A stretch of DNA of 64,000 bases from Candidatus Aminicenantes bacterium JdFR-78 (GCA_002010665.1 MTON01000013.1:1-64000), one strand, 5' to 3'. Positions 42,039 to 52,527 are shown, numbered from the stretch's first letter. Program-made: numbers and translations. The notes: generated by a model not told the origin, from the letters alone.

Positions 42039-42770
42039 TTATTTTCTTTCCATCGGATTAAATTGAACTTCTTTATATCCAACTGGAAGTTCATAAATTC
42101 CTTTTGGAGGAGATTTCTCAGTTATTTCTGTAACTTCCTCAGTTGATTTTATATTACTTCCCATTATACTGATTGTTGATGCTCGATAAATGGGAAGTCC
42201 TTTTATTTTTTTAAACTCATCTACAATATTTTTGAACATTGGATTTAAGCCCATTATACTTTCACTAAATTTCTCATACGCCTCATAATTAATTTTAACA
42301 TCCTTTGTAGTCCAGATTTCCATATTTGTATTCATCATTCCACCTTGTAAATTTACAATGTATTTACGACAATTCCATTTTCCTATTTTACGTGTCTCTC
42401 CTGTATCAGTTACTGTTGCACTCATTTTCATCATCTGCATCATCTGTTGAGCTTGTGGAGGTAGTATTTTGCTAAAATCAATTGGTAAGTCAACCACAGA
42501 GTATGTTTTCTTTTCATGATTAAGAATGTAAAGCTTATTGATGTCCAGTCTCACTATATAAGACTTTTTATTCCCCTCATCATTTCTAAATTTATCCTTG
42601 CTTAACCATTGTGTAATGACCAGGTCCTCCGCAGGATGAGTTTTTCCCATAACAGTGTAAGAATCTGTATGTCTTTTACTCTGAATAAAAATATCTGCGT
42701 AAGCAAAGGAGAGGAAAATAGAGAATCCAAATATTCCCAGAAGTGTAAAATAGATTAATCTTCTTTTCAT
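42039..42770 (-). CDS. DUF4412-type secreted protein
   Basis: A 243-residue protein with a signal peptide (about residues 1-25, ending FAYADI) and a beta-rich domain as in DUF4412 family proteins: FIQSKRHTDSYTVMG, then DKFRNDEGNKKSYIVRLDIN, and LYILNHEKKTYSVVDLP. It is probably periplasmic and of unknown function. A good SD (CAGGAGG) precedes the ATG. It is divergent from murA. Confidence 0.7.
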   Translation of the reverse strand: MKRRLIYFTLLGIFGFSIFLSFAYADIFIQSKRHTDSYTVMGKTHPAEDLVITQWLSKDKFRNDEGNKKSYIVRLDINKLYILNHEKKTYSVVDLPIDFSKILPPQAQQMMQMMKMSATVTDTGETRKIGKWNCRKYIVNLQGGMMNTNMEIWTTKDVKINYEAYEKFSESIMGLNPMFKNIVDEFKKIKGLPIYRASTISIMGSNIKSTEEVTEITEKSPPKGIYELPVGYKEVQFNPMERK

Positions 42771-42831
42771 TCTGACCTCCTGTCACTTTACTATATGCAT
42801 TTTTTAATACAAAGTCAAATTTTAATATTTA

Positions 42832-42860
42832 TTGAATTTTAAAAAATTCTAAATTAAAAT
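42832..42860 (+). promoter_or_regulatory. Promoter for murA, leaderless layout
   Basis: TTGAAT (42832-42837), a 17-nt spacer and TAAAAT (42855-42860). The murA ATG at 42869 is 8 nt past the -10 box, so transcription should begin at the A of the ATG or one to two bases before it. No SD is present upstream of the start. Confidence 0.5.
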
Positions 42861-42868
42861 AGTTGTAA

Positions 42869-44131
42869 ATGGATAAAATTTGGATTAAAGGCGGACAAAT
42901 CTTAAGGGGGAAAGTGAAAATAAGTGGAGCAAAAAATGCAGTGCTCCCTGCTATTGCTGCTTCTTTACTTACCCATGAAGAAATTATTCTTAAGAATGTT
43001 CCACTCGTTCAAGATGTTTTCACAATGTTGACCCTTATCAAGGAATTGGGAGGGAGATATAAATTAAATGATCACGAAATTTCAATTAAAGTTGAAAATA
43101 TCCAATCATTTGAAGCTCCATATGAGTTAGTAAAAACAATGAGAGCATCAATTCTTGTGCTGGGTCCTCTCCTTGCTCGCTATGGAGAAGCAGTTGTGGC
43201 TTTACCAGGGGGATGTGCGATAGGTTCAAGACCAATTGACCTTCATATGCAAGGGCTTGAAAAGCTTGGTGCAAAATTGAAGCTCGAGCATGGATATATA
43301 AAAGCAAAGGCAAAGAAATTAAAAGGAACTGAGATAGAATTTTCAAAGGTTACAGTTACAGGAACAGAAAACCTAATAATGGCAGCATGTTTAGCTAAAG
43401 GCGAAACAGTTCTTAAAAATTGTGCTAAGGAACCCGAAGTTGTTGATTTGTGCAATTTATTAATAAGTATGGGTGCAAAAATCGAAGGAGTAGGGACAGA
43501 TACTGTCAGGATTCGAGGTGTTGAAGAATTAAAAGGAACCACACATTATGTAATCCCTGATAGAATTGAGGCTGGAACATTCTTAGTTGCTGGAGGCTTA
43601 ATAGGAGATGAAATAATTATTGAAAATGTATATCCCCATCATCTTGATGCAGTGATTGAAAAAATTAGATTCGCGGGGATTAATATTGAAAAAATTGATT
43701 CCAAAACTTTAAAAGTTAATGGAAATTCAAATATTAGATCCCAGGATGTAACAACTTCACCCTATCCTGGTTTTCCCACTGATATGCAAGCTCAATTTAT
43801 GGTTTTAATGACTCAGGCGAATGGAATATCAATAATTACTGAAACAATATTTGATCGCCGTTTTCTTCATGTAAATGAACTTCTCAGACTTGGAGCAGAT
43901 ATTAGAGTGATAGGGGATAAGGCAATTGTGAAAGGGGGAACTCCGCTCTCAGGTGCTGAGGTTGTGGCAACTGATTTGAGAGCTTCTGCTTCGCTTGTTT
44001 TAGCAGGATTGATTGCAGATGGCGAAACAGTAGTGAGTCAGATTCATCATTTAGATAGAGGCTATGAAAGAATAGAGGAAAAATTAGCCCAATTAGGTGC
44101 AAAAATAAAAAGAATTAAGGGGGAGGAATAA
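42869..44131 (+). CDS. murA: UDP-N-acetylglucosamine 1-carboxyvinyltransferase
   Basis: A 420-residue MurA, full length. It transfers enolpyruvate from PEP to UDP-GlcNAc, the first committed step of peptidoglycan synthesis. It has [16 protein letters not shown] at the start, the catalytic loop [13 protein letters not shown] with Cys116 (the fosfomycin target), and [10 protein letters not shown] and [14 protein letters not shown] near the end. Its stop overlaps the next start (TAATG), so it is translationally coupled to the HIT gene. A leaderless promoter stands upstream. Confidence 0.97.
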   Translation: MDKIWIKGGQILRGKVKISGAKNAVLPAIAASLLTHEEIILKNVPLVQDVFTMLTLIKELGGRYKLNDHEISIKVENIQSFEAPYELVKTMRASILVLGPLLARYGEAVVALPGGCAIGSRPIDLHMQGLEKLGAKLKLEHGYIKAKAKKLKGTEIEFSKVTVTGTENLIMAACLAKGETVLKNCAKEPEVVDLCNLLISMGAKIEGVGTDTVRIRGVEELKGTTHYVIPDRIEAGTFLVAGGLIGDEIIIENVYPHHLDAVIEKIRFAGINIEKIDSKTLKVNGNSNIRSQDVTTSPYPGFPTDMQAQFMVLMTQANGISIITETIFDRRFLHVNELLRLGADIRVIGDKAIVKGGTPLSGAEVVATDLRASASLVLAGLIADGETVVSQIHHLDRGYERIEEKLAQLGAKIKRIKGEE

Positions 44132-44475
44132 TGGAATTATGCATTTTTTGTAAAATTCTAAAGAAAGAGATACCTGCAAAAATTATTTCAGAGGATGAAC
44201 TTTCCCTTTCCTTTGAGGATATAAATCCTCAGGCTCCTGTGCATATTTTAATTATTCCCAAAAAACATTACTCTTCTCTTATTGATATTCCCGAAGAAGA
44301 GAAGTCTTTACTTGGACATCTGATGATAAAAGCAAGAGAAATTGCAAAAGAAAAGGGCTTAGAGAAAACAGGATATAGATTGGTTCTAAATACAGGTAAA
44401 GATGCTGGACAAGCTGTATTTCATATACATCTTCATCTCCTTGGTGGCAGGGAAATGAGCTGGCCTCCTGGATAG
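44131..44475 (+). CDS. HIT family protein (HinT-like)
   Basis: A 114-residue histidine-triad protein: [16 protein letters not shown] at the start (zinc-type Cys pair), [17 protein letters not shown], and the triad [10 protein letters not shown] near the end. HinT proteins hydrolyse adenosine phosphoramidates and related nucleotide conjugates. It overlaps murA by one base and is followed by a heptamer repeat. Confidence 0.93.
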   Translation: MELCIFCKILKKEIPAKIISEDELSLSFEDINPQAPVHILIIPKKHYSSLIDIPEEEKSLLGHLMIKAREIAKEKGLEKTGYRLVLNTGKDAGQAVFHIHLHLLGGREMSWPPG

Positions 44476-44560
44476 TTATTAGTTCATAGTTATTGGTTAA
44501 TGGGTGAAAAAAATTTTAATTTTAAATTGTATTTTTTAGTTTTTAGCTTTTAATTTTTAG
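44476..44560. repeat. Heptamer repeat tract, GTTATTG and TTTTTAG types
   Basis: GTTATTA, GTTCATA, GTTATTG, GTTAATG are followed after a short AT-rich gap by TTTTTAG, TTTTTAG, CTTTTAA, TTTTTAG. The first unit starts right at the stop codon of the HIT gene. Confidence 0.7.
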
Positions 44561-44581
44561 TTTAAATGAGGGAGGTTAAAA

Positions 44582-45235
44582 ATGAAAATTACATGGTTGG
44601 GTCACTCCGCAATTAAAATTGAAGGCTCAAAAATAGTATTCATTGATCCGTTTTTAAGTGGGAATCCTGTTGCTTCTGTGAAACCCGAGGAGATTGACAA
44701 AGCAGATATAGTAGTAGTTACTCATTATCACGGTGACCATTTAGGAGATGCTTTCTCAATCTGCAAAAAAACAGGAGCCACTTTAGTTAGTATTCATGAA
44801 GTAGCTGTTGAGGCTGAGAAGGAGGGGATAAAAGCTGAAGGCATGAATATTGGAGGCACTGTGGAGGTGGATGGCGTAAAAATTCATATGGTAATTGCAT
44901 GGCACTCAGCAGAAAAGGGAAATGCTACAGGAGTTGTTGTGGAAATGGATGGCAAGAAGATTTATCATGCAGGAGATACTGGTCTCACTTATGACATGAA
45001 ACTTATTGGTGAGTTTTTTGAACCGGATTTAAGCTTGTTACCCATTGGAGATCGTTATACAATGGGAATTCCTTCAGCTGTTAAGGCAGTTGAGTTGATT
45101 AAATCAAAAGTAGTAATACCTATCCATTACAATACATTCCCAATAATTCAAACAAACCCTGAGGAATTTAAAACAAGAGTAGGAGATATGGCTAATGTTG
45201 TGATTCTTAAACCAGGTGAGTCGTATACAATTTAA
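44582..45235 (+). CDS. Metal-dependent hydrolase, UPF0173 (metallo-beta-lactamase fold)
   Basis: A 217-residue protein of the UPF0173 group. It has ITWLGHSAIKIEG, the metal site VVTHYHGDHLGD, a KIYHAGDTGLTYDM segment and the C-terminal VIPIHYNTFPI. The fold binds two metals and hydrolyses ester-like bonds; the physiological substrate is unknown. SD GGGAGG precedes the ATG. Confidence 0.93.
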   Translation: MKITWLGHSAIKIEGSKIVFIDPFLSGNPVASVKPEEIDKADIVVVTHYHGDHLGDAFSICKKTGATLVSIHEVAVEAEKEGIKAEGMNIGGTVEVDGVKIHMVIAWHSAEKGNATGVVVEMDGKKIYHAGDTGLTYDMKLIGEFFEPDLSLLPIGDRYTMGIPSAVKAVELIKSKVVIPIHYNTFPIIQTNPEEFKTRVGDMANVVILKPGESYTI

Positions 45236-45238
45236 TTA

Positions 45239-45709
45239 ATGGCATATTTAATTGATGGAAACAATCTAATAGGACATACTTCGAGTTATAGGTTAAATGA
45301 TACAAGAAGCAAATATAGACTTATCCTAAAATTAATTAAATTTCAAAATTTAAAAAGGTCAAAGATTACAATTGTTTTTGATGGTTCTCCTGATATATCA
45401 GTAGACAAATTGAATTACAATCAACAAAAATTTTCTATAATTTTCTCAGAGACTGTATCTGCTGATACAAAAATTAAGGAAATTATCTCTACAAAAAAGT
45501 ATGTAAAGGATATTTATGTTGTAAGTTCAGACCGAGAACTTATTAATTTCGTAAAAAATAAAGGTGCAAAAGTTATTAAATGTTCTGATTTTAACAAATT
45601 AGTTCGAAAAACATTTAAAGAGAATAGAAAGGAAAGCAGAAAAAAGGAGATAAAGCTTACTCCTCTCGAAATAAAACACTGGTTAGAGGTATTTAAGAAG
45701 AAGAAATGA
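45239..45709 (+). CDS. NYN domain protein, YacP-like putative ribonuclease
   Basis: A 156-residue PIN/NYN-fold protein: YLIDGNNLIGH (catalytic Asp), ITIVFDGSPDI, IFSETVSADTKIKEI and VVSSDRELINFVKNKGAKVI (acidic pair). It resembles YacP/Rae1-type RNases but is not certain to be that protein. It follows the UPF0173 gene after 3 nt and overlaps the next by 4 nt (ATGA), so the three genes form an operon. Confidence 0.78.
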   Translation: MAYLIDGNNLIGHTSSYRLNDTRSKYRLILKLIKFQNLKRSKITIVFDGSPDISVDKLNYNQQKFSIIFSETVSADTKIKEIISTKKYVKDIYVVSSDRELINFVKNKGAKVIKCSDFNKLVRKTFKENRKESRKKEIKLTPLEIKHWLEVFKKKK

Positions 45710-46575
45710 TTGATATTTCAATAATTGGAGGTGGAAGACTCGGGACAAATTTGGGATTTGCTCTGGCAAAAAAGGAATTTTTAATAAAGGCAATTTCATG
45801 TAAAAGCCTTTCTTCAGCAGAGGAAAGCGTCAATTTTGTAGGTCAGGGAACACCTCTTGCTAATAATGTAGAATGTGCTTCTTTCGGAAAACTTGTTCTT
45901 ATATGTGTACCTGATGGAGAAATAGAAAAAGTAAGCAGGGAATTAAGTTCATGCGAATTAAATTGGGAGGGAAAATTTGTTTTTCATTGTAGTGGTTTGT
46001 TAACATCTGATGCACTTTCTTCTCTAAAAGAAAAAAAAGCCTTTGTTGCTTCCTTTCATCCAATTCAGTCTTTTTCACAAAAGAGACCAATTGAGGATAA
46101 ATTTAAGGGAATTTATTTTGGCTTAGAAGGGGACAAAGAAGCACTGAATCTTGCAAAGAGAATAGTTGAAAAATTAGAAGCTAAATATTTAATAATTTCG
46201 AAAGAAAATAAAGCCCTCTATCATACTGCATGTGTTATAACATCAAATTTCCTCGTGGTTTTGTTAGACATAGCGACTGGTCTATTAGAAGAAGCTGGTG
46301 TTCCAAAAGATTTAACATTTAATTCTCTTCTCCCATTAGTTAAGGGAACTCTTGAAAATACCGAAAAATATGGTATTAAAAAATCCCTAACTGGACCTCT
46401 TGTACGAGGAGACTCTGAAACAATTCATGCCCATATTGAAGCTCTTAAGGATAAAAATAAAACAGAGTTACTGGAAATATATAAACACCTCTCACTGTTT
46501 GCTTTAAATTCTTTTGTTTCCAAAACAAAACCCGAAATTCTTACTCGTTTAAGGGATTTGCTTTTACATAAATAA
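45706..46575 (+). CDS. Rossmann-fold/DUF2520 oxidoreductase-like protein
   Basis: A 289-residue protein with ISIIGGGRLGTNLGFALAKK (NAD(P)-binding), LVLICVPDGEIEKV, VFHCSGLLTSDAL, AFVASFHPIQSFSQKRP and a C-terminal helical domain. This is the Rossmann plus DUF2520 arrangement, related to 6-phosphogluconate dehydrogenase-like proteins. The reaction is unknown; some relatives lie near pantothenate genes. It is convergent with murB and their 3' ends overlap by 35 nt. Confidence 0.8.
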   Translation: MIDISIIGGGRLGTNLGFALAKKEFLIKAISCKSLSSAEESVNFVGQGTPLANNVECASFGKLVLICVPDGEIEKVSRELSSCELNWEGKFVFHCSGLLTSDALSSLKEKKAFVASFHPIQSFSQKRPIEDKFKGIYFGLEGDKEALNLAKRIVEKLEAKYLIISKENKALYHTACVITSNFLVVLLDIATGLLEEAGVPKDLTFNSLLPLVKGTLENTEKYGIKKSLTGPLVRGDSETIHAHIEALKDKNKTELLEIYKHLSLFALNSFVSKTKPEILTRLRDLLLHK

Positions 46576-47482
46576 CTTCCTCTGTCAGGTCAATTCCAAA
46601 TACATCTTTAACTTTTTGCTTTAGAATTGAGGCGAGAGTAAGAATGTCTTTGGAGGATGCATTGCCTTTATTTATAAGTATATTCGCATGTTTTTCATAT
46701 ACTCTTGCATCTCCAACTTTTATGCTTTTTGCATTTACTTTATCAAGTAAATAACCTACAGGAATAAAATTTCCATCAGGTAATTTGATATTTTTAAAAT
46801 AACTTCCTGCACAGGCTATTTCAGGTGGAGGATGCTTTTTCTGCCTATCTATATAAATCTCTTCCATTCTTTCTAAAATTTGGGGTTGTGACATTTTTTC
46901 AAGTTTTAAGGTTCCTGAGAGAATCACCTCTTTTGTTTTTTTTATCCTACTCCATCTATAATCAAATTGAAAATATTCTTTATCAACTTCTCTTTCATTT
47001 CCTTTTTCGTCAATGATTATTCCCTTTTCAAAAAAATCGCTGATACTTCTTCCATAAGCACCTGCATTTCCTGAAATAGCTCCTCCAAAAGTTCCTGGAA
47101 TTCCTGTGAGAGCTTCTAATCCACCGAGAGAATTTTCCAATGCTTCTTTAATGATTTCTTTTAATGGAGTTCCACTGTATGCCTCGATTAATCCTTTCTT
47201 TGGATTTACTTTTATTCCTTTAATTTCATTTTTAATAATGAGTCCTCTGAATCCCTCATCATCAAATAAAAGATTTGTGCCCTCTCCTATTACTAAAAAA
47301 GGAATTTTATACTTGTTAACAAGTGCAATAACTTTTTTTAATTTATCTGGATTTTTTACTTTAAAGAAAAAATCAGCAGGACCACCTATTCTAAACCGAC
47401 AGTGCTGTTTTAAAGAAACCTTTAATTTTGGAATCTCTTGCAGTTCTTTTTCAAATTCTATTAAGAAATTTTCAGTAGTCAT
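46541..47482 (-). CDS. murB: UDP-N-acetylenolpyruvoylglucosamine reductase
   Basis: A 313-residue MurB, type II-like length. It reduces the MurA product to UDP-MurNAc with FAD. It has CRFRIGGPADFFFKVKN, LVIGEGTNLLF, LTGIPGTFGGAISGNAGAYG and the catalytic CAGSYFKN region, followed by KVGDARVYEKHANILINKG. It converges on the DUF2520 gene with a 35-nt overlap. It lies 3 kb from murA on the opposite strand. Confidence 0.95.
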   Translation of the reverse strand: MTTENFLIEFEKELQEIPKLKVSLKQHCRFRIGGPADFFFKVKNPDKLKKVIALVNKYKIPFLVIGEGTNLLFDDEGFRGLIIKNEIKGIKVNPKKGLIEAYSGTPLKEIIKEALENSLGGLEALTGIPGTFGGAISGNAGAYGRSISDFFEKGIIIDEKGNEREVDKEYFQFDYRWSRIKKTKEVILSGTLKLEKMSQPQILERMEEIYIDRQKKHPPPEIACAGSYFKNIKLPDGNFIPVGYLLDKVNAKSIKVGDARVYEKHANILINKGNASSKDILTLASILKQKVKDVFGIDLTEEVIYVKANPLNE

Positions 47483-47483
47483 T

Positions 47484-48428
47484 TTAATGCCAGTCAGGAA
47501 ATAATTCTCTTCCAGGAGTGTCGAGTAGAAGCCTAATTCTTCCTGTTTTTACATTAACCAAATATAAAGCCCAATTCCCCCTTTTTTTATGATTTCGCTT
47601 GGATGAGCTAAAAACTATGAATTTATCATCTGGAGACCAGGAGGGATAATAGTCATAGGTTTCATCTCTTCGGGTAAGTCTCATTTTACCCGACCCATCA
47701 GGATTCATTAACCAAATGTCACCTTTTCCATCTGCAACTGAGGAAACATATGCAATTTTCTTTCCATCATGAGAGAAGTGAGGTCTACATGATTTTCCTC
47801 CTTCAGTTAAAAAAGAAATTCTTTTAGTTTTGAAATCATAAATTGCTACATCCCATCCAATAGTTCTTTTTCCAGTAAATCCCATGAGATGTCCAGAAGG
47901 AGAAAAATTGGGAAGAGCACATGATCCCTGAAAATCTGCCAATAATCTTTCTGTTTTTTTGGTTTTTATATCCACCATCCACAACTTATAACTTCTAAAA
48001 ATACCTCTTCTTCTTTCTATTGTGTAAGCGATTTTCTTGCCATCAGGAAACCATGCATGTTCAATAGCATTGTGCTTTGTTTTAGTGAGCTGAACAATAT
48101 CAGAACCATCATCGTTCATGATAAATATTTCATAACTTCCCTTAGGATTTGCTGTAAAGGCAATTTTTTTCCCATCAGGAGACCACTTTGGATACTCGTC
48201 ACTCCATGTATTGTCAGTTAATTTTTTTAATCCCTTCGAAGTCAGCAAATAAATCTCATTGTCACCATCCATATCTGATTGGAATACGATTTTTCCTTTA
48301 AAGGGAAGAAGAGGTTTAATAGATTTTATGTCTATAATCTTATTTTGATTAATAGGGTCTCTTTTCTCAGTTTTACATGGAATAAGAAAAGCTGATGTCA
48401 ATAAAATAAAAATAATATATTTTTTCAT
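47484..48428 (-). CDS. TolB-like beta-propeller lipoprotein
   Basis: A 314-residue protein with about five TolB/WD40-like PD40 repeats, each with a YPKWSPDGKKIAFTA-type blade. The N-terminus MKKYIIFILLTSAFLIPCK looks like a lipoprotein signal with Cys18. It would sit in the periplasm and bind protein partners. It is not in a tol-pal operon, so a general TolB-like scaffold rather than true TolB is likely. Confidence 0.8.
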   Translation of the reverse strand: MKKYIIFILLTSAFLIPCKTEKRDPINQNKIIDIKSIKPLLPFKGKIVFQSDMDGDNEIYLLTSKGLKKLTDNTWSDEYPKWSPDGKKIAFTANPKGSYEIFIMNDDGSDIVQLTKTKHNAIEHAWFPDGKKIAYTIERRRGIFRSYKLWMVDIKTKKTERLLADFQGSCALPNFSPSGHLMGFTGKRTIGWDVAIYDFKTKRISFLTEGGKSCRPHFSHDGKKIAYVSSVADGKGDIWLMNPDGSGKMRLTRRDETYDYYPSWSPDDKFIVFSSSKRNHKKRGNWALYLVNVKTGRIRLLLDTPGRELFPDWH

Positions 48429-48442
48429 ATAACCTCCTTATT

Positions 48443-49114
48443 CTATTTTATAAGTTTTTTTAATTCAGAATACCAGTTTTCAGCCATGGCTTTGTATCCC
48501 TTTTCATTGGGATGAACATCCGGTAATAAATCAGGATTTTTAATAAAAAGAGAATAATTATCAACGAGAGTCAAATTCTCCTCTATTGCAATTTTTCTAA
48601 TTGTGGGATTGATTTCTATCTGTATCCTTTCCCTTGATTCTTCAGTAAAAGGAAATTTTATCTGACGAGGTAAAGGGGGAATTGTTGCTATTAAAATCTT
48701 AGTGTTTTTCCCTTGACGATTCTTAAATTTTTTAAAAATTGAAATAATTTTTTTCATATTTAAATAGAATTTGTGAGTCGGAGTAAAATCACTATCCATT
48801 CTTACATCATTTGTTCCGAGCTGGAGTAGGACAAAATCAGGATGTTTTTCTTTCATCCATTTTTTATTTCTTATCAAAAATCTGAGATATTGACCAGAGT
48901 TATTTCCATTTTGACCAAAGTTATAAACCCTTGCTCTAATGCCTTCAGATATTAGTTTATTTTTGAGGAAAGAAGGATATAGGGAATTTGTGAGGCTGTC
49001 ACCAGCGCAAAAGATAATAACTGTTTTTGGCTTTGAGCTACAACCAGAGATTTGAAAAATTGAAACCAATAAAAAAAATGCTAAAATTTTTATTTTTTTT
49101 CTATTTTTGACCAT
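48443..49114 (-). CDS. SGNH/GDSL hydrolase lipoprotein
   Basis: A 223-residue protein with a lipoprotein signal (FFLLVSIFQISGC) and the SGNH blocks: GDSLTNSLYP (catalytic Ser), a Gly in NFGQNGNNSG, QLGTNDVRMDS and DVHPNEKGYKAMAENW (Asp/His). It hydrolyses an ester of unknown kind, perhaps acetyl groups on surface glycans or lipids. It has 14-nt spacing from the TolB-like gene, probably the same operon. Confidence 0.87.
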   Translation of the reverse strand: MVKNRKKIKILAFFLLVSIFQISGCSSKPKTVIIFCAGDSLTNSLYPSFLKNKLISEGIRARVYNFGQNGNNSGQYLRFLIRNKKWMKEKHPDFVLLQLGTNDVRMDSDFTPTHKFYLNMKKIISIFKKFKNRQGKNTKILIATIPPLPRQIKFPFTEESRERIQIEINPTIRKIAIEENLTLVDNYSLFIKNPDLLPDVHPNEKGYKAMAENWYSELKKLIK

Positions 49115-49135
49115 AATTTAAAGACTTTTAATCTT

Positions 49136-49357
49136 TTATACAGCTTCAACTCTCAAAATCTGAGGAACTCTCCTTTTTATAAATTGTTCTATTCCCTGTG
49201 TCAGGGTCATTTGTCTCATTGGGCACCCAGCACAGGCACCAGTTAATCTTACTTTAACCACTCCTTCCTCTGTGATTTCAACCAGTTCAATATCTCCACC
49301 ATCTGCCTGGAGATGAGGTCTAATTTCTTCCAATGCTTTTCTTACTTCTTTTTCCAT
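49136..49357 (-). CDS. NifU C-terminal domain protein, Fe-S scaffold
   Basis: A 73-residue stand-alone NifU-type domain: ALEEIRPHLQADGGDIELVE, VRLTGACAGCPMRQMTL (C-x2-C cluster site). It holds or transfers an Fe-S cluster. No other Fe-S assembly gene is adjacent. A good SD-like AGGAGAAT precedes the ATG. Confidence 0.9.
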   Translation of the reverse strand: MEKEVRKALEEIRPHLQADGGDIELVEITEEGVVKVRLTGACAGCPMRQMTLTQGIEQFIKRRVPQILRVEAV

Positions 49358-49394
49358 ATTATTCTCCTTTAAAAGTTAATTATTAATTTTATTA

Positions 49395-49928
49395 TTAATC
49401 TAAGTTCTTAAAAGAACTATTATTTTCTTCGCCCTTTTCCACTAATTTTTCTATTGGAACAGTAATCTTTATATATACTCCCAGTCCGATTATTAGAATT
49501 AGAGCGCTTGCAAACACAAGGAAAACATATGGAAGAAGATGAATCTGTTCTGTTTCGCTAAATTTAAAAAGCATGATAAGACCTTCAATTAATACAGCTA
49601 TTATCACAATCATAATGAATCTTGTCAAACTTCCCCTAACTCTGGAAGGATGTCTTTTATCTCCCTCTGGCATAACCATTTCTCTAAAAATAGTTACTGC
49701 TAAGTCTAAAACTGCTACTGCGACAGCAATGAGACCTATCGAAGTAAAAAGATAGCTTAATTTATCACCATTTCCTCCTGCGCCAACTTTTGCAAAATGA
49801 GTTCCAGCAACTGAAAAAACAAATAAGGATATGCTTCCAAGTGTAAAACAGAAAATAAAACTAATTGATCTAACTAAGTAAATAAGAATTTTACCCTTTA
49901 GAAACCACTTATAGATTTTTCTCATCAT
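49395..49928 (-). CDS. Small integral membrane protein, unknown
   Basis: A 177-residue protein with four to five hydrophobic segments (about residues 18-38, 50-80, 108-125, 132-155). It has no recognised motif, and a short hydrophilic tail (KGEENNSSFKNLD) follows the last helix. It lies between clpB and the NifU-like gene on the same strand. The function is unknown. Confidence 0.55.
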   Translation of the reverse strand: MMRKIYKWFLKGKILIYLVRSISFIFCFTLGSISLFVFSVAGTHFAKVGAGGNGDKLSYLFTSIGLIAVAVAVLDLAVTIFREMVMPEGDKRHPSRVRGSLTRFIMIVIIAVLIEGLIMLFKFSETEQIHLLPYVFLVFASALILIIGLGVYIKITVPIEKLVEKGEENNSSFKNLD

Positions 49929-49941
49929 AAATAATCCTTAT

Positions 49942-52527
49942 TTATTTTTTTATAAAAATTAATTCATTTTTAATATTTACATCCACATAAATTTTATCTC
50001 CTTCTGAAAATTCTCCTTTGAGTATTTTCATGGAAAGAGGATTTTCTATTTCTCTTTGAATTATTCTTTTTAAAGGACGTGCTCCAAAAACTGGATCATA
50101 ACCTTTTTCAGCTAATAATTCTTTTGCTCTTTCGCTTAATTCAATTTTTAATTTTTTATCCTCGAGCCTTTTTTGAAGATTTGAAATCTGAATTTCTACA
50201 ATTTTAAGAAGAGATTCTTTTGTTAATGGTTTAAAAATAATGACTTCATCTATTCTATTTAGAAATTCTGGTCTGAAATGCTGTTTTAATATCTCTCTGA
50301 TTTTTTCTTCAATTTTCTTATAATCTCCACTGTACTCCATAATTGCCTGGCTTCCCAAATTACTAGTCATTATTATCACAGTATTTCTGAAATCAACTGT
50401 TCTTCCCTGACCATCTGTTAATCTTCCATCATCAAGCACTTGTAAAAGAATATTGAAAACATCAGGATGAGCTTTTTCAATTTCATCAAGAAGAATTATT
50501 GAATAGGGTCTTCTTTTTATAGCCTCTGTTAACTGTCCTCCTTCCTCAAAACCAACATATCCTGGTGGAGCTCCTATCAGGCGGGCTACGGAATGTCTTT
50601 CCATATATTCTGACATATCCAGTCTTACCATTGCTCTTTCATCATCAAAGAGAAATTCTGCAAGTGCTCTTGCTAATTCAGTTTTTCCAACACCTGTGGG
50701 GCCAAGAAAAATAAAGGAGCCAAGAGGCCGGTTTGGATCTTGAATTCCAGCTCTAGCCCTTCTTATTGTATCAGAAACTATTCTGATAGCATGGTCTTGA
50801 CCCACAACTCTTTTCTTTAAATTCTCCTCCATCTTAATTAACTTTTCAATCTCGCCTTCAAGCATTTTTGAGACTGGAATTCCTGTCCATTTTGAAACTA
50901 TTTCTGCTATATCTTCTTCATCTACTTCATCTTTAAGCATTTTGCCCTTTTCTTGAATTTTTGCTAATTCTTTAGTGGCTTTTTCAATCTCCTTATTCAA
51001 TTCGATTAATTTTCCATATCTAATTTCCGCTACTTTTTCTAAATCCCCTTTTCTTTCAGCATTCTGTTCCTCTATTTTCAATCTATCAACTTCTTCCTTT
51101 AGACGATTTATTTTTTCAATTATCTCTTTTTCTTTTTGCCATTGGGCTTTCATAGAATCCCTTTTCTCTTTTAAATCAGCAAGCTCTTTATCAATCTTTT
51201 TAATTTTCTCCTGGGATGCTTTATCCTTTTCTTTTTTAAGCGCCTGTTTTTCTATTTCGAGCTGGATTATTTTCCTCTCAATTTCATCAATTTCCACGGG
51301 TAAACTATCAATTTCCATTCTTATTCTTGAAGCAGCCTCATCAATTAAATCAATCGCTTTGTCAGGTAAATATCGGTCAGTTATATATCTATGGGATAGG
51401 GTGGCAGCAGCTACAAGAGCTGAATCTTTTATTTTTACTCCGTGGTGAACTTCATATTTTTCTTTAAGTCCTCTTAAAATGGAAATTGTTTCCTCAACAG
51501 TAGGTTCTCCAACATAAACGGGCTGAAATCTCCGTTCTAAAGCAGCATCTTTTTCAATATATTTTTTATATTCATTTAAAGTTGTTGCTCCTATACAGCG
51601 AAGTTCACCTCGTGCTAAAGGAGGCTTTAACATATTTGAGGCATCAACAGCACCTTCAGCAGCACCAGCTCCAATTATGGTATGGAGCTCATCAATAAAT
51701 AAAATAATTTCACCCTGAGAATCAGTTATTTCTTTTAATACTGCTTTTAAACGATCTTCAAATTCTCCTCTATATTTTGTTCCTGCGATCAGACTACCGA
51801 GATCAAGGGCAATAATTCTTTTGTTTTTCAGGGTTGCAGGAACATCTCCATTAGCAATTCTCTGAGCAAGTCCCTCCACAATCGCTGTTTTTCCAACACC
51901 TGCTTCTCCTATAAGCACAGGATTGTTTTTGGTTCTTCTGGATAAAACCTGAATAACTCTTCTAATTTCGTCGTCCCGTCCAATAACAGGGTCAAGTTTT
52001 CCTTGACGGGCAAGTGCTGTTAAATCTCGACCATATTTTTCAAGAGCCTGGAATTTATCTTCTGGATTTGGGTCAGTAATTCTCTGGGAGCCTCGAATAC
52101 TTCTTAGTGCCTCAAGTATATTCTCCTCTGTAAGACCATTATTTGCCAACACCTGAGAAGCATAAGATTGCCCTTCTTTTAAAATAGCAAGGAGTAAATG
52201 TTCAGTTGAAACATATTCGTCCTTGAAAGTCTCTGCCTCTTTAAAGGATAGGTCTAAAATATTTTTTAATTGAGGAGAAAGATAAACCTGCGCTTGAACA
52301 CCCTGAATTTTGGGTAATCTATTTAAATAATTCTGTAATTCTTTTGAAATTTTTTCATTATTGACACCGATTTTATTTAAAATAGAAACTACTAAACCAT
52401 CCTGTTGATTTAGAAGTGCCCATAATAAATGTTCGGGTCTTAATTCCTGATGATTTAAGCTCTCTGCTTTTCTCTGCGCCTGTTGTAATGCTTCAATAGA
52501 CTTAACAGTAAATTTATCGAGCTGCAT
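49942..52527 (-). CDS. clpB: ATP-dependent chaperone ClpB
   Basis: An 861-residue Hsp100 disaggregase of full length. The N-domain starts [20 protein letters not shown]1 has Walker [10 protein letters not shown] near residue 205; the coiled-coil middle domain spans about 400-530; NBD2 has GPTGVGKTE near 610. It works with DnaK to rescue aggregated proteins. SD AGGAGG precedes the ATG, and a TTGACT/TTTAAT promoter (17-nt spacer) lies about 20 nt further up. No CIRCE operator is seen, so HrcA control is not supported. Confidence 0.97.
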   Translation of the reverse strand: MQLDKFTVKSIEALQQAQRKAESLNHQELRPEHLLWALLNQQDGLVVSILNKIGVNNEKISKELQNYLNRLPKIQGVQAQVYLSPQLKNILDLSFKEAETFKDEYVSTEHLLLAILKEGQSYASQVLANNGLTEENILEALRSIRGSQRITDPNPEDKFQALEKYGRDLTALARQGKLDPVIGRDDEIRRVIQVLSRRTKNNPVLIGEAGVGKTAIVEGLAQRIANGDVPATLKNKRIIALDLGSLIAGTKYRGEFEDRLKAVLKEITDSQGEIILFIDELHTIIGAGAAEGAVDASNMLKPPLARGELRCIGATTLNEYKKYIEKDAALERRFQPVYVGEPTVEETISILRGLKEKYEVHHGVKIKDSALVAAATLSHRYITDRYLPDKAIDLIDEAASRIRMEIDSLPVEIDEIERKIIQLEIEKQALKKEKDKASQEKIKKIDKELADLKEKRDSMKAQWQKEKEIIEKINRLKEEVDRLKIEEQNAERKGDLEKVAEIRYGKLIELNKEIEKATKELAKIQEKGKMLKDEVDEEDIAEIVSKWTGIPVSKMLEGEIEKLIKMEENLKKRVVGQDHAIRIVSDTIRRARAGIQDPNRPLGSFIFLGPTGVGKTELARALAEFLFDDERAMVRLDMSEYMERHSVARLIGAPPGYVGFEEGGQLTEAIKRRPYSIILLDEIEKAHPDVFNILLQVLDDGRLTDGQGRTVDFRNTVIIMTSNLGSQAIMEYSGDYKKIEEKIREILKQHFRPEFLNRIDEVIIFKPLTKESLLKIVEIQISNLQKRLEDKKLKIELSERAKELLAEKGYDPVFGARPLKRIIQREIENPLSMKILKGEFSEGDKIYVDVNIKNELIFIKK

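Noticed and set aside
50975-51448. 157-codon plus-strand open frame
   Set aside because: It is antisense to the clpB middle domain; the Ser/Phe-rich composition is the mirror of Lys/Glu-rich coiled coil.
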